This document shows positions 1 to 9,166 of a stretch of DNA of 38,069 bases, piece by piece (positions within the stretch are counted from its first letter, which is position 1; the number at the start of each line of letters is the position of its first letter). Made by a program: the position numbers and the translations under genes. This stretch comes from a virus: the IMG/VR virus record IMGVR_UViG_3300008261_000313, positions 1 through 38,069 of that record. The stretch is one strand, 5' to 3'. The notes under the pieces are model-generated. The model was not told the DNA's origin, did not search any database, and was given only the letters and a program-made list of their open reading frames with translations.

Positions 1-99
1 GATGTTCCAACAATGAATCGCATTCTTGAAGTTTGCGGAGGAATTAAACTTGACGACCCAAACCTACTAGCGGCAGCGGTTCTGGCTGGTCAGAACTAG
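1..99 (+). CDS. Tail assembly chaperone, upstream (G-like) part, 5'-truncated
   Basis: Only the last 32 codons are in the window; the start lies upstream. The reading frame ends with TAG at 97-99. Its position directly before the tape measure gene, together with the overlapping -1 frame described next, is the arrangement of the lambda G/GT pair and its siphophage counterparts. Those proteins coat the tape measure and recruit tail tube subunits during assembly and are absent from the mature virion. The visible peptide (ends LLAAAVLAGQN) has no recognisable motif by itself. The call rests on synteny and on the frameshift signal, so the function is inferred. Confidence 0.72.
   Translation, partial: DVPTMNRILEVCGGIKLDDPNLLAAAVLAGQN
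57..63 (+). other. Programmed -1 frameshift slippery heptamer CCCAAAC
   Basis: The heptamer reads C CCA AAC in the upstream frame and fits the X XXY YYZ rule exactly. After a tandem -1 slip the tRNAs re-pair on CCC and AAA, and translation continues at CCT (63-65). The slip falls inside the only stretch where both frames are open (54-98). Position, direction and motif match the conserved tail-chaperone frameshift of siphophages. Confidence 0.85.
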
Positions 100-431
100 A
101 TTTAGCCGCTTTAGAAGGAGAGCTTTTTCTTTTAGGACATTGGAAGAACTACGATGAACTTGAAGAAAATCTATCAATGCCAGAACTTATAGCTACTTTC
201 CAGGCTTTAAAGAAAAAAGAACATAATGAAAAAAAGTTCCAAGCATCTTTAAAGGGAGTAGAAATAGGTGAGTACGAAGAAGACAAGAAAGAAAGTTCTA
301 GTTTCGAAGACATACAGTTGAGAGCAGCAGGAATACATGCTTCTAGCAACGATGTGATTTCACTACAAGGAAATTTCGCAGCACAAGCTGGATTTGGAAT
401 TGGCGAAGGACTAGGATATTCTAAGGAGTAA
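63..431 (+). CDS. Tail assembly chaperone, frameshift extension (T-like part)
   Basis: This is the -1 frame continuation of the upstream chaperone gene. It is open from position 54 to TAA at 429-431 and gives about 122 residues after the slip. The first ATG in this frame is at 177 and has no convincing ribosome site, which supports expression as a fusion rather than as a free protein. The junction is Gly/Ser-rich (PTSGSGSGW), followed by an acidic and then a charged helical region, as expected of a linker plus T domain that binds tape measure. It ends 10 bases before the tape measure start. Seen: open frame and slippery site. Inferred: function. Confidence 0.75.
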   Translation, partial: PTSGSGSGWSELDLAALEGELFLLGHWKNYDELEENLSMPELIATFQALKKKEHNEKKFQASLKGVEIGEYEEDKKESSSFEDIQLRAAGIHASSNDVISLQGNFAAQAGFGIGEGLGYSKE

Positions 432-441
432 TTTGAGATAA

Positions 442-3400
442 ATGGCTGACCAGACAATCAGTACCCAAATAGTCGCTAATGCCGACTTCTCAGCCCTTAT
501 TGCCGATGTGCATAAGGTTACTGCCAGCCTGTCAAGATTACAAGAGCAATTAGCTAACTCTAACAAGATGTTGGCAAATCAAATTGCTGTAATGAATAGG
601 TCTTTTTCTGACACACTCAGAAGTACTGGTCAGTTCTCAACACACTTTGTAAGCCTACAGTCAGATGTAGAAAAATTTGGTAAAAATCTAGATGGTGGAA
701 AACTAAAACTAGGTCAATACTTTAATACATTTAGAGAACACGCTAAAGCATCTGGCGGGGTTATTAGAGATCTTGCAAAACAACAAGTAGCATTACAAAA
801 TGCTGTATTACAACCACTAGGCAAGAATGCACAAGGATTAATGCAATTCAATGTGCATGTTCCAAGAGGTCTCGATGAGGTAAAGAATAAGACTGCAATT
901 GCAAGACAAGAATTGCAGATTATGAATAAGGTTATTCAAGATGGTGCTGGACAACTTATTAACTGGGGTAAAAATACCCAGTGGGCTGGTCGTCAGTTAA
1001 CAGTAGGTTTAACAGTACCACTTGCAGCCTTTGGCAAAGCAGCAGCAGATGCATTTAAAGCCGCAGATGAAGAACTAGTTCGTTTAACAAAGGTATACGG
1101 AGATGTTGCTGGAACTTCTGCACAAGAATTAGGTAGAGTAAGAAAAGAAGTAACTCAAACAGCGAGAGAAATCTCTGCGGCTATGGGAGTTAGCTTTAAG
1201 GAAACTATTGGCCTAGCAGCGGATATTGCGGCAACTGGAAAAACAGGAGATGAGCTTTTAGGCTCAATTCAAGAAACAACAAGACTTGCAGTACTTGGTG
1301 AAGTAGACCGTCAAGAAGCTATGAAGGCAACTCTTGCAATTCAGTCAGCATTTAAACAAAATACAGAAGAACTATCGGAATCAATTAACTTTCTTAACGC
1401 AGTTGAAAACCAAACTTCTACTACTCTTAACGACCTGGTAGAAGCAATTCCAAAAGCTGGTCCAGTAATTCAAGGACTAGGGGGAAGTGTGCAGGATCTA
1501 GCCCTTTACCTTACAGCAATGCGTGAGGGTGGTATTAATGCATCAGAAGGTGCAAACGCTTTAAAGTCAGCTCTAGCTTCTTTAATTAACCCAACAGATG
1601 TTGCGGTAGGTAAATTTAAAACTTTAGGAATTGATCTTTTAGGAATTGTAAACAATAACGCTGGCAATCTTACTGGCACATTGATGGCACTACAAGGAGC
1701 GCTAGATAATTTAAATCCCCTTCAAAAGCAACAGGCTATCGAGCAGTTATTTGGCAAGTTCCAATTTTCAAGACTTAACGCATTATTTGAAAACTTAGGT
1801 AGACAGGGTAGCCAAACCTTACAAGTTTTAGATTTAATGAAAGCTTCTTCCGAGGATCTTGCAGCAGTAGCTGGTCGAGAATTATCAGCAGTTACAGAGT
1901 CTGCATCTGGTAAGTATCGTAGAGCATTAGAAAGTCTCAAGGCATCTCTTGCAGAAACAGGAGAGCAGTTTTTAAAAATTAATACAATACTAATTCAAGT
2001 AATTGATAAGGTTGTAAGTTTTGTTAATAATCTTCCTGGACCTATTAAACAGGTTCTAGGTCTTTTAGGTGGAATTACAGCAATAGCTGGTCCTCTTATT
2101 ATGATTACTGGTGTGCTAGCTAACTTCTTTGGTTACATAGCAAAGGGTATCTTCCACATGAAGGCATTCTTTAAAGGCGGAGAAGGATGGAAATTCTTAA
2201 CACCAGAAATGCTTGCTGCAGAAAAAGCAGGCAAGCTAGTCGAGCAATCATTTTATAGCGATGCAAAAGCCGCTGCAGTATTACAACAAGCTTTAAGAAA
2301 TTTAATTGATGAATTTTCTATACTAGAAGCAAAAGCAAAATCAGGAGCTTTAAGTGTAAATCCAGGAGTTCAAACTCTAGCTGGTAATTTAGTTATGGCT
2401 GGTGGAGGAAGAGTAGTAAATCCTAATCACCCACTAGCTGGACCAATGGGATCTAGAGCAAGCACACACATGGTTGCAAGATCTGGAATGACAGAAGAAG
2501 AAAGATTGCAACAAACAATGTTTGGAATGGTTCCAGGATCAGGTCCCGTAAACCAAAAGATTGGTCAAAACCCACAGATTTATATGAACGACCCACTTCC
2601 AAATGTTCCTGGATTGACTACAGTAAATGGAGTTTCAACAGGTGTAGTATCTGGAGAAGCGGCTAAATGGCATGCAATGATGGCTACACTTGGAATGCAG
2701 TCAAAGGCAGAAGTAGAAAATTTAAAGAAAACAATTGTTGCAACTGGTACGGTAAGCAAAGAATTTATGACTCAATTTGACGATGTGCTTCCAATTGTTT
2801 CTAAGCTTACAGATAATGCTGCCAGAGAGTCTGCTCTAATTGTATCAGAACTTCGTGCAGGCAAATTAACGGTAGATGCTGCAAAGGCAAAAATTATTGC
2901 GCTTAACCTAGAAACAGAAAGAATGATTTCTTCCGCTATGCAGGCTCAAGCAACATCTTTAGGAAGAACTCTTAATCCTACAATGGTTCCAACTCTTAAC
3001 CAGCCAGTAGTTGATCCTACTGGAAAATCAAATATGAGAGAGTTGTTTAAAAAGGGCAGAACAAGAGACTTTATAAATAAGGTAGCTGGGACACTTGGAG
3101 TAAGAACTTCAGGAGCTGGATACAATGTTGAAACAACAGTTCCACGTAAAATGAATACAGGCGGATATGTCTATACTATGAATGATGGCAACATTGTTCC
3201 TGGACCAAATGTAAATAGGGACATAGTTCCAGCAGTACTAACACCAGGAGAATTTGTTGTAAACAGAGAAGCAACTCAAGCAAACCTACCATTGCTTACT
3301 GCAATTAATAATGGATACAATAACGGAGGGAAAGTAAGATTTGAAAGAGGCCACGTTGGCCCTCAAATTAGTGCTCCTAAGTCTGGCATAGGCGGACTAT

Positions 3401-6400
3401 ACGCTGGATCTGGAAAAACTTCACACGTATCTCAAGGTATTCCTATTTGGATGACTTCAACATTAAATCAGGAAACAAGAACTGGTAGAGCTGGATTAAC
3501 TGGAAGACAAGTGCATGCAGAGTTTACAACCGCATTAAAAAATGGAAGACACCCATTTGAGCCATTAATAACCGCTGCAAGATCTTCTGGAATGCCTGGA
3601 GAAGAAGCAAAAATATTAGCAGCATTTGATGAAATGATGAATGATCTTAAGGGTAGAAATTCTAGAACGTTGTTTGTTGGCGGAACTCCCAACTCGTTTG
3701 AAAAGTATTTTACTAGAAAAGTAATCCCCAGATTTGGCAGAAACTTCCAAGATCTATTTATGTCTTTTGGAACAGCATATGGTCAAAGAGGTTCAAGAGA
3801 TATGGTTGCCCAAGGCAACGTTTCTATTAATCAAAAAACTGGAAGAATGTCTGGACTTAGAGGAAGAGGAAATCCTTTGGCTAGAGGAATTTCTTCATCT
3901 GTAGTAGGTTCTGCTAGTGGCGGAGGATTTGGTGCTGGTAGAGCAAGACTGTCTTCTAGCCTTGCTTCTGCAGCTTTAGCAATAGCATCAAGAGGTCGTA
4001 GACGTAATAGCGGTGGAATAATTCCAGGATATAACATGGGAGGACTTGTTCAAGGATATAACGAAGGCGGAGAAGCTAAGTCTAAAGGCTTTGGTGGTAT
4101 GGGAATGTTCATGGGCGGTATGGGACTTCAAATGGGCGGAGGAATGGTTGGAGGAACAGCAGGAGCTATCATGTCCAATGTTGGTATGGCAATGCAATTT
4201 ATGCCAATGCTAGGAATGCTTCCAAAACTTACAACTGGAACTAAGATATTTTCTACAGCAATAAGAGCTTTGACTGGTGGAATAAAAGCAGCAGTTATTG
4301 CAATGAGAGCATTTGCAATGGCAAACCCATTGTTACTGGCAGGAACTTTAGCAGTTGCAGGAGCAATCGCTGCATTTAAAGCCTGGAGAAAAGAAATTGC
4401 TGAAACAAAGCGTGAACAGACAAACCTATTTGGAATTACAGATAAGGGTGCTAAAGAAGCTGGAATTAGCTATGTATCTTTAACTGAAAAGGTAAAGTCG
4501 CTTCGTGAAGAACAGAAGCTTGCAGCAGATAAAGCAAAAGCTTATTTTGAGTCATATACTGGAGCAGGCAATGGATTAACATTAACAATCAAACAGCTAA
4601 GAGAATTAAAAGAACGTGTAAAGTCAGACATGCCAGAGCTATTAGAAACATTTAATACTATTGATACAAGCAAGGTAAATGATTTAGCAGCTAATCTAAA
4701 AGCTCAAATGATTGCAGGCGGTAAGAGCGTAGAAGAAGCAACTAATTTAATTTATGCATTAATTGAGGCCTCTGATAAAGCTGGCATGGGAGTTTCTGCA
4801 ATTAGCACAAAGGCTTTCTCTGGAATAACCGATAAGGGAACAGCAGCAGATTTTGTACTTAAAAATCTTGCAAAAAATATTGAAGATCTTGCGGCCATAG
4901 ACCCATCAGCGTTTGCATCTAATGTTGATACAGCAATTGCTTCACTGGATTCAGCAGTAACATCCTTGATTGGAACAAAGGATGCTAGTGGAAAAGTTAT
5001 AGATGAGTCTGCTGCAATAGCAATTCAGTTTGAAAGAATGGTTGAATCTGGAGTAAAGAATAAACAGCTTGGAGAAGAAACGTTAAAAACATTAAAATCT
5101 CAAAGACCAGAATTTGCAAATATTCTTAACAAGTCTGACACTATTGGCGGAATGTATGCTAAATGGAGATTGATGCTTCAAGGAGTTTCAATAGACCTAT
5201 CTAAAATTAGTTCGGCCCAAGCAGAGACTTTGGCAGCGTTTACGGCAGCTTTAGATACTGCGGGAGCAGCTGCTCTAAAAGTTGGCGGTGGAGTAGCTGG
5301 TTTAGAAGAAGCTGCTGGATTGCTTAAGACACTTAGAGAACAATATAAGAATGCTAATAAGGCTGCTAATGCAGATTCAATAAATGCTGCTGGCTTGTCA
5401 AAAAAGCAGATAAAAGCAATTCAAGATGAAATCAAAGCAATTAGAGAACGTGCAGAAGCCAAGAAACGTGCCTTAAGAGAGACATTTGATAAAGAAAATG
5501 CAGAGTTAGAATTACAACAGGCTAAATTAGATTTGCAGTCAGCAATTGCTCGTGGAGATAATGAAGCGGCAGCAGCAGCACAAATTAGAATTCAGCAAAT
5601 ACAAAAAGAGGCTAGCTTAAAGTCAGCCGAAGCAAGAATAGATGAAAATGCTAGAAAAGCAGAAGCAAAGCAACAAGCACTACTTGATAAGGATCAAGAG
5701 TATAAAGATAAGCTTGCCGATGGCGTAAATGCTGCTGGAAAAAGAGCAGATACCCTAGGTGCAACTATTCAGACAGTAACTGATCTAGGAGATGAGTTAG
5801 CTAGAGTTGCAAAACTTAGAGCTCTTTCTGAAGCTGAAGGCGCAACAGAAAAACAAAAAGATGATTTTAAAATTGCATTTGCAAATGTCTTACAAGATAT
5901 TGCAAAAGCTGCTAAGACTGATCCAAAAGTTTTAGAAGCATATGGACAATTCCTGGCAAAGGATGTTAAGGGTAATTTTTCAAAAGACGCAAAGGGTAAT
6001 TATATTCCTCTTTCAACAAATGAAGCTAAAACTGTTACTATGAAGCGTAGCGGAAATAAGCTAAATATTCCAAAGGGAGACGCCCTTGCTGAACTAGATC
6101 AACTAGCTGGTAGCATGAAGAGCTTTGCCGCAGAAATTATTGGTAAAGAGGGAAAGACTCTTTCCGATGTTTATAGAATATTAGCAAAGGGTACTCCAGA
6201 AAAATCTACAATTACATTTAAAGATGACGCCGAAATGAAAAAAGTAATTGCACAAAATGCTGGTACAAGTTCTGCTCAATATAAAACACCTTACGAAAAA
6301 GATGGTTATCTGAGTGAAGCTGCAAGAAATTCAATTATTGTTGCTAAAAAACTTATAGCTGGAGATACATTTACCGATCCAAATGGTGTTCAATACAATG

Positions 6401-6795
6401 TTAAAAGAGGGCATGACTCCAAGCTTGGAGGGCCAAGAGCCGTAAGAATGGCAATGGGCGGATACATATCCCGTGCCGCTTCTGGAGTATCTGGAATGAC
6501 CAGCTCGCAACCATACCTGGTTGGAGAGCGTGGCCCAGAGCTATTTGTTCCATCATCAGGAGGACAAATAATTCCAAACAATATTCTTGGTGCAAGCTAT
6601 AATATTCCAAGCAGTACTATTAACGGTATATCTGGAATAAATGGCGGATCATCTAGTAACATTGTTTACAACATAGACATTGATTTAAATGGTACAAACG
6701 TAACTGCAAATGATATACTTAGAACGTTTAAGGCAGAGTTGGCATTAATCAATGCTAAAGAAGGAAGAGTCAGAGCTTTTGGAGGTAATGTATAA
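442..6795 (+). CDS. Tail tape measure protein
   Basis: At 2117 residues this is the longest gene in the window. It sets tail length and is ejected ahead of the DNA. Residues about 170-380 match the TP901-type tape measure core (Phage_min_tail family). Hydrophobic segments lie at about 515-570 and 1265-1315, next to a Met/Gly-rich stretch (about 1217-1260); these may insert in the host membrane. Residues about 1655-1760 are a long charged coiled coil. Two characteristic tape-measure motifs are visible, VPAVLTPGEFVVNRE near 929 and YLVGERGPELFVPSSGG near 2024. The start ATG is preceded by AAGGAG overlapping the end of the chaperone gene. No lysozyme or peptidase domain was recognised. The length predicts a tail of about 300 nm. 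Confidence 0.96.
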   Translation: MADQTISTQIVANADFSALIADVHKVTASLSRLQEQLANSNKMLANQIAVMNRSFSDTLRSTGQFSTHFVSLQSDVEKFGKNLDGGKLKLGQYFNTFREHAKASGGVIRDLAKQQVALQNAVLQPLGKNAQGLMQFNVHVPRGLDEVKNKTAIARQELQIMNKVIQDGAGQLINWGKNTQWAGRQLTVGLTVPLAAFGKAAADAFKAADEELVRLTKVYGDVAGTSAQELGRVRKEVTQTAREISAAMGVSFKETIGLAADIAATGKTGDELLGSIQETTRLAVLGEVDRQEAMKATLAIQSAFKQNTEELSESINFLNAVENQTSTTLNDLVEAIPKAGPVIQGLGGSVQDLALYLTAMREGGINASEGANALKSALASLINPTDVAVGKFKTLGIDLLGIVNNNAGNLTGTLMALQGALDNLNPLQKQQAIEQLFGKFQFSRLNALFENLGRQGSQTLQVLDLMKASSEDLAAVAGRELSAVTESASGKYRRALESLKASLAETGEQFLKINTILIQVIDKVVSFVNNLPGPIKQVLGLLGGITAIAGPLIMITGVLANFFGYIAKGIFHMKAFFKGGEGWKFLTPEMLAAEKAGKLVEQSFYSDAKAAAVLQQALRNLIDEFSILEAKAKSGALSVNPGVQTLAGNLVMAGGGRVVNPNHPLAGPMGSRASTHMVARSGMTEEERLQQTMFGMVPGSGPVNQKIGQNPQIYMNDPLPNVPGLTTVNGVSTGVVSGEAAKWHAMMATLGMQSKAEVENLKKTIVATGTVSKEFMTQFDDVLPIVSKLTDNAARESALIVSELRAGKLTVDAAKAKIIALNLETERMISSAMQAQATSLGRTLNPTMVPTLNQPVVDPTGKSNMRELFKKGRTRDFINKVAGTLGVRTSGAGYNVETTVPRKMNTGGYVYTMNDGNIVPGPNVNRDIVPAVLTPGEFVVNREATQANLPLLTAINNGYNNGGKVRFERGHVGPQISAPKSGIGGLYAGSGKTSHVSQGIPIWMTSTLNQETRTGRAGLTGRQVHAEFTTALKNGRHPFEPLITAARSSGMPGEEAKILAAFDEMMNDLKGRNSRTLFVGGTPNSFEKYFTRKVIPRFGRNFQDLFMSFGTAYGQRGSRDMVAQGNVSINQKTGRMSGLRGRGNPLARGISSSVVGSASGGGFGAGRARLSSSLASAALAIASRGRRRNSGGIIPGYNMGGLVQGYNEGGEAKSKGFGGMGMFMGGMGLQMGGGMVGGTAGAIMSNVGMAMQFMPMLGMLPKLTTGTKIFSTAIRALTGGIKAAVIAMRAFAMANPLLLAGTLAVAGAIAAFKAWRKEIAETKREQTNLFGITDKGAKEAGISYVSLTEKVKSLREEQKLAADKAKAYFESYTGAGNGLTLTIKQLRELKERVKSDMPELLETFNTIDTSKVNDLAANLKAQMIAGGKSVEEATNLIYALIEASDKAGMGVSAISTKAFSGITDKGTAADFVLKNLAKNIEDLAAIDPSAFASNVDTAIASLDSAVTSLIGTKDASGKVIDESAAIAIQFERMVESGVKNKQLGEETLKTLKSQRPEFANILNKSDTIGGMYAKWRLMLQGVSIDLSKISSAQAETLAAFTAALDTAGAAALKVGGGVAGLEEAAGLLKTLREQYKNANKAANADSINAAGLSKKQIKAIQDEIKAIRERAEAKKRALRETFDKENAELELQQAKLDLQSAIARGDNEAAAAAQIRIQQIQKEASLKSAEARIDENARKAEAKQQALLDKDQEYKDKLADGVNAAGKRADTLGATIQTVTDLGDELARVAKLRALSEAEGATEKQKDDFKIAFANVLQDIAKAAKTDPKVLEAYGQFLAKDVKGNFSKDAKGNYIPLSTNEAKTVTMKRSGNKLNIPKGDALAELDQLAGSMKSFAAEIIGKEGKTLSDVYRILAKGTPEKSTITFKDDAEMKKVIAQNAGTSSAQYKTPYEKDGYLSEAARNSIIVAKKLIAGDTFTDPNGVQYNVKRGHDSKLGGPRAVRMAMGGYISRAASGVSGMTSSQPYLVGERGPELFVPSSGGQIIPNNILGASYNIPSSTINGISGINGGSSSNIVYNIDIDLNGTNVTANDILRTFKAELALINAKEGRVRAFGGNV

Positions 6796-7265
6796 TGAGC
6801 ATGTTTTTGCCTAGAGGGTCTATTCTTTATATTGAAGCTAAAGATTTATTAGCTACTCCAGCTGGAACCACTAAAATTTGGAACAAGGTTACAGAGCACA
6901 ATAGAAGTGCTTTAGATTTAGGCACAGAAAGAATTGAAAAAATAGTAAGAACCTCTAATGGAACTCTTAGAAAAAACCATATTGCAGATAAAAGAAAGTT
7001 TCAATTATCTTGGGACATGCTTCCTTCATATAGAAGCCTTACAGTCGATGGTGGATGGGGAGCAGAAGATCTCAGATCGTTCTACTTTGGAGACGAAGGA
7101 AAGCAAAGTTTTAACATTAAAATAAATTTGGCAAAGACAGGAACGGACCAGTCATCATCAGGGTTTGAAGCATACACTGTAATTATTTCATCATGTAATT
7201 TTTCAGTTGTTAAAAGAGGTCTGCAGCCACATTGGAACGTGTCCCTATCACTGGATGAGGTTTAA
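6795..7265 (+). CDS. Putative distal tail or minor tail protein
   Basis: A 156-aa protein whose ATG overlaps the tape measure stop as TAATG, showing translational coupling. It is mixed alpha/beta with no signal peptide. It sits between the tape measure and the large hub-like protein, the slot normally taken by the distal tail protein (Dit) in siphophages. I see no diagnostic motif; the alternating beta pattern near the C-terminus (residues about 120-156) is compatible with a small tail-tip barrel. Function is inferred from position only. Confidence 0.6.
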   Translation: MSMFLPRGSILYIEAKDLLATPAGTTKIWNKVTEHNRSALDLGTERIEKIVRTSNGTLRKNHIADKRKFQLSWDMLPSYRSLTVDGGWGAEDLRSFYFGDEGKQSFNIKINLAKTGTDQSSSGFEAYTVIISSCNFSVVKRGLQPHWNVSLSLDEV

Positions 7266-9166
7266 TGTATCCTCTAACCACTACCGCTAAAAATACTATA
7301 GAGCAAAATACATCTGTGACGTATGGTTCTTCTTTGGTGTTTGAATATAGCATGAATGCTATGGTTGATAATATTACGGTCACTGGAGCAGATGTAACTA
7401 AGACAGATGCTTCGGGAGCAACATATACGCCATTTAAAAAACTATTTCCAGTAGATTCTATTATTAAACCATTTAGGCCACAAGGCGCTGGCTTAAAATA
7501 CGCCATATCAGGAGACGTTGATTCAGGATGGAAAAATCCAAAATCTTTAAATTACTCTCCAGACTATAGGGTATATTACCCAGGAGTAGATACTACATAC
7601 AAGTACTATGTGTCTGCACTAGGTGCGGGACTTGACGTTACGGTAAACTATCCAAAAACTATTTTAACAAATAAGATCGTGGCTAAATTTGAATTATCCC
7701 ATTCAACCCCTACAACATGGAGCATATTTGGAAACGGCTCATTATTGGCTAGCGGCACAAATTCAAATATTGTCCCATTTAAAACAGGCTCAGTTAAAAA
7801 TTATAACGCTGGCACAGTAACCATATATTATAATGGATCCACATGGAGTACTACGGAGCCCGCTACGCTAGCCTCTCCTGTCAGTTTAACGAGCACCAGG
7901 ATAACGACTGGAGCGGTGGCGGGTAAATATGTGGGTCTAATAGAACTATGCCCTAAATGGGCTTTAAATGCCTCTGAGCACCTAGTATCATTTTCTATAC
8001 AAAAAGAGTCTTCTACAAGCTCAGAAGATCTTATGCCAGTAGGCAGGATCTCAGCAAACTCAGCATCCCTTGAATTAATCTCATATGAATCTAGTAGAAA
8101 AATTGCAACATATGATAAAACTAATACATTAGATTCTAGCAAGATCTATCTATATAAGCAGATGGAAATAAAGCCATATATTAAACTATACAATTCAGGC
8201 GGAACTCTATCAGATTCTCTAGGAGCATATGACAATGTTTCTCAAGGAGTATACTACGCAGACACATGGTCATTTTCAGAATATGGAGATATATCTTTAA
8301 CTGCCCTAGACGGAGCTAAGGTATTGCAAGAAACAATTGCTCCAAAGATTATGTGCAATAATTTTTCTGCCACTGGAATAATAAGAAGACTACTAGATTC
8401 AATTGGATTTACTAACTACGAAATTTATATAAAGGATACAGACTCTTCTATTATCACACCTACATATTGGTGGACAGAAAACAACAAAACAGTCTGGGAC
8501 TCACTTCAAGAATTGTGTAGGGATACTCAAATGGTAGCAGTATTTTCGTACGACAATGTTTTAAAATTTTATAGCAGAGAGTGGTTATTTGACAGCACTC
8601 GATCAAATAGCTGGAATTTTAGAAGCGATACAAGTGGATCTGACCTTTCAAATATATTATCATTTAACAAGAATGATTTACCATCAGCAAATCAGATTAA
8701 AGTATTTTGGAATAGCGTATTGACTTCCAACTATATTCAAAGCGCTCAAGCCCCGTGGGATTCAGACACCTACTTCCTTGCAGCATTTGTATTAAACCAA
8801 AACATTTTGTCTACTCAAGCTGCAGGCACATATATGAATCTTACTCCGTCTGTAATTAATGAAGAAGAACTAGGCACTACAGTTTATAATTATTCAGGAT
8901 ATCTAGTAATAAATTCTGAAATTATTGAATACGATGCAGTACAGTTTGAGTATGAAGACTTGTCTGGCACAAAACAATTTGTAGATTTAACTAGCAAAAC
9001 AGATAACAATAAGTATCTAGGCCTTTCTAAGCAAGGCACAATGAAGCCTAGCGGAAGATATAGAATTAAAAAAAGAGGCGCATTTAATACAAAAGCTAGC
9101 GATCATTATGCAGATGCTCAGAGCATGATAGAATCTTGGAGCGGATATTCGGTGGTGTGGGAATGA
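7265..9166 (+). CDS. Minor tail protein, probable tail hub (Tal/gp27-like)
   Basis: A 633-aa protein coupled to the previous gene by TAATG. The N-terminal half is Ser/Thr/Gly-rich and beta-stranded. The segment at about 365-440 has an amphipathic helix (IIRRLLDSIGF) followed by WWTENNKTVWDSLQEL and a strand, a pattern that resembles the hub fold of phage tail-tip proteins (gp27 and Tal families), in which a domain helps attach the tail tip to the tube. No peptidoglycan hydrolase signature is visible. Place in the order (tape measure, small protein, hub, hub, fibres) supports a tail-tip role. The family match is by pattern and not verified by search. Confidence 0.65.
   Translation: MYPLTTTAKNTIEQNTSVTYGSSLVFEYSMNAMVDNITVTGADVTKTDASGATYTPFKKLFPVDSIIKPFRPQGAGLKYAISGDVDSGWKNPKSLNYSPDYRVYYPGVDTTYKYYVSALGAGLDVTVNYPKTILTNKIVAKFELSHSTPTTWSIFGNGSLLASGTNSNIVPFKTGSVKNYNAGTVTIYYNGSTWSTTEPATLASPVSLTSTRITTGAVAGKYVGLIELCPKWALNASEHLVSFSIQKESSTSSEDLMPVGRISANSASLELISYESSRKIATYDKTNTLDSSKIYLYKQMEIKPYIKLYNSGGTLSDSLGAYDNVSQGVYYADTWSFSEYGDISLTALDGAKVLQETIAPKIMCNNFSATGIIRRLLDSIGFTNYEIYIKDTDSSIITPTYWWTENNKTVWDSLQELCRDTQMVAVFSYDNVLKFYSREWLFDSTRSNSWNFRSDTSGSDLSNILSFNKNDLPSANQIKVFWNSVLTSNYIQSAQAPWDSDTYFLAAFVLNQNILSTQAAGTYMNLTPSVINEEELGTTVYNYSGYLVINSEIIEYDAVQFEYEDLSGTKQFVDLTSKTDNNKYLGLSKQGTMKPSGRYRIKKRGAFNTKASDHYADAQSMIESWSGYSVVWE

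Noticed and set aside
9136-9162. TTG 9136 as the start of the second minor tail gene
   Set aside because: ATG 9163 makes an ATGA junction with the upstream stop; the TTG start would overlap by 31 bases without a ribosome site.
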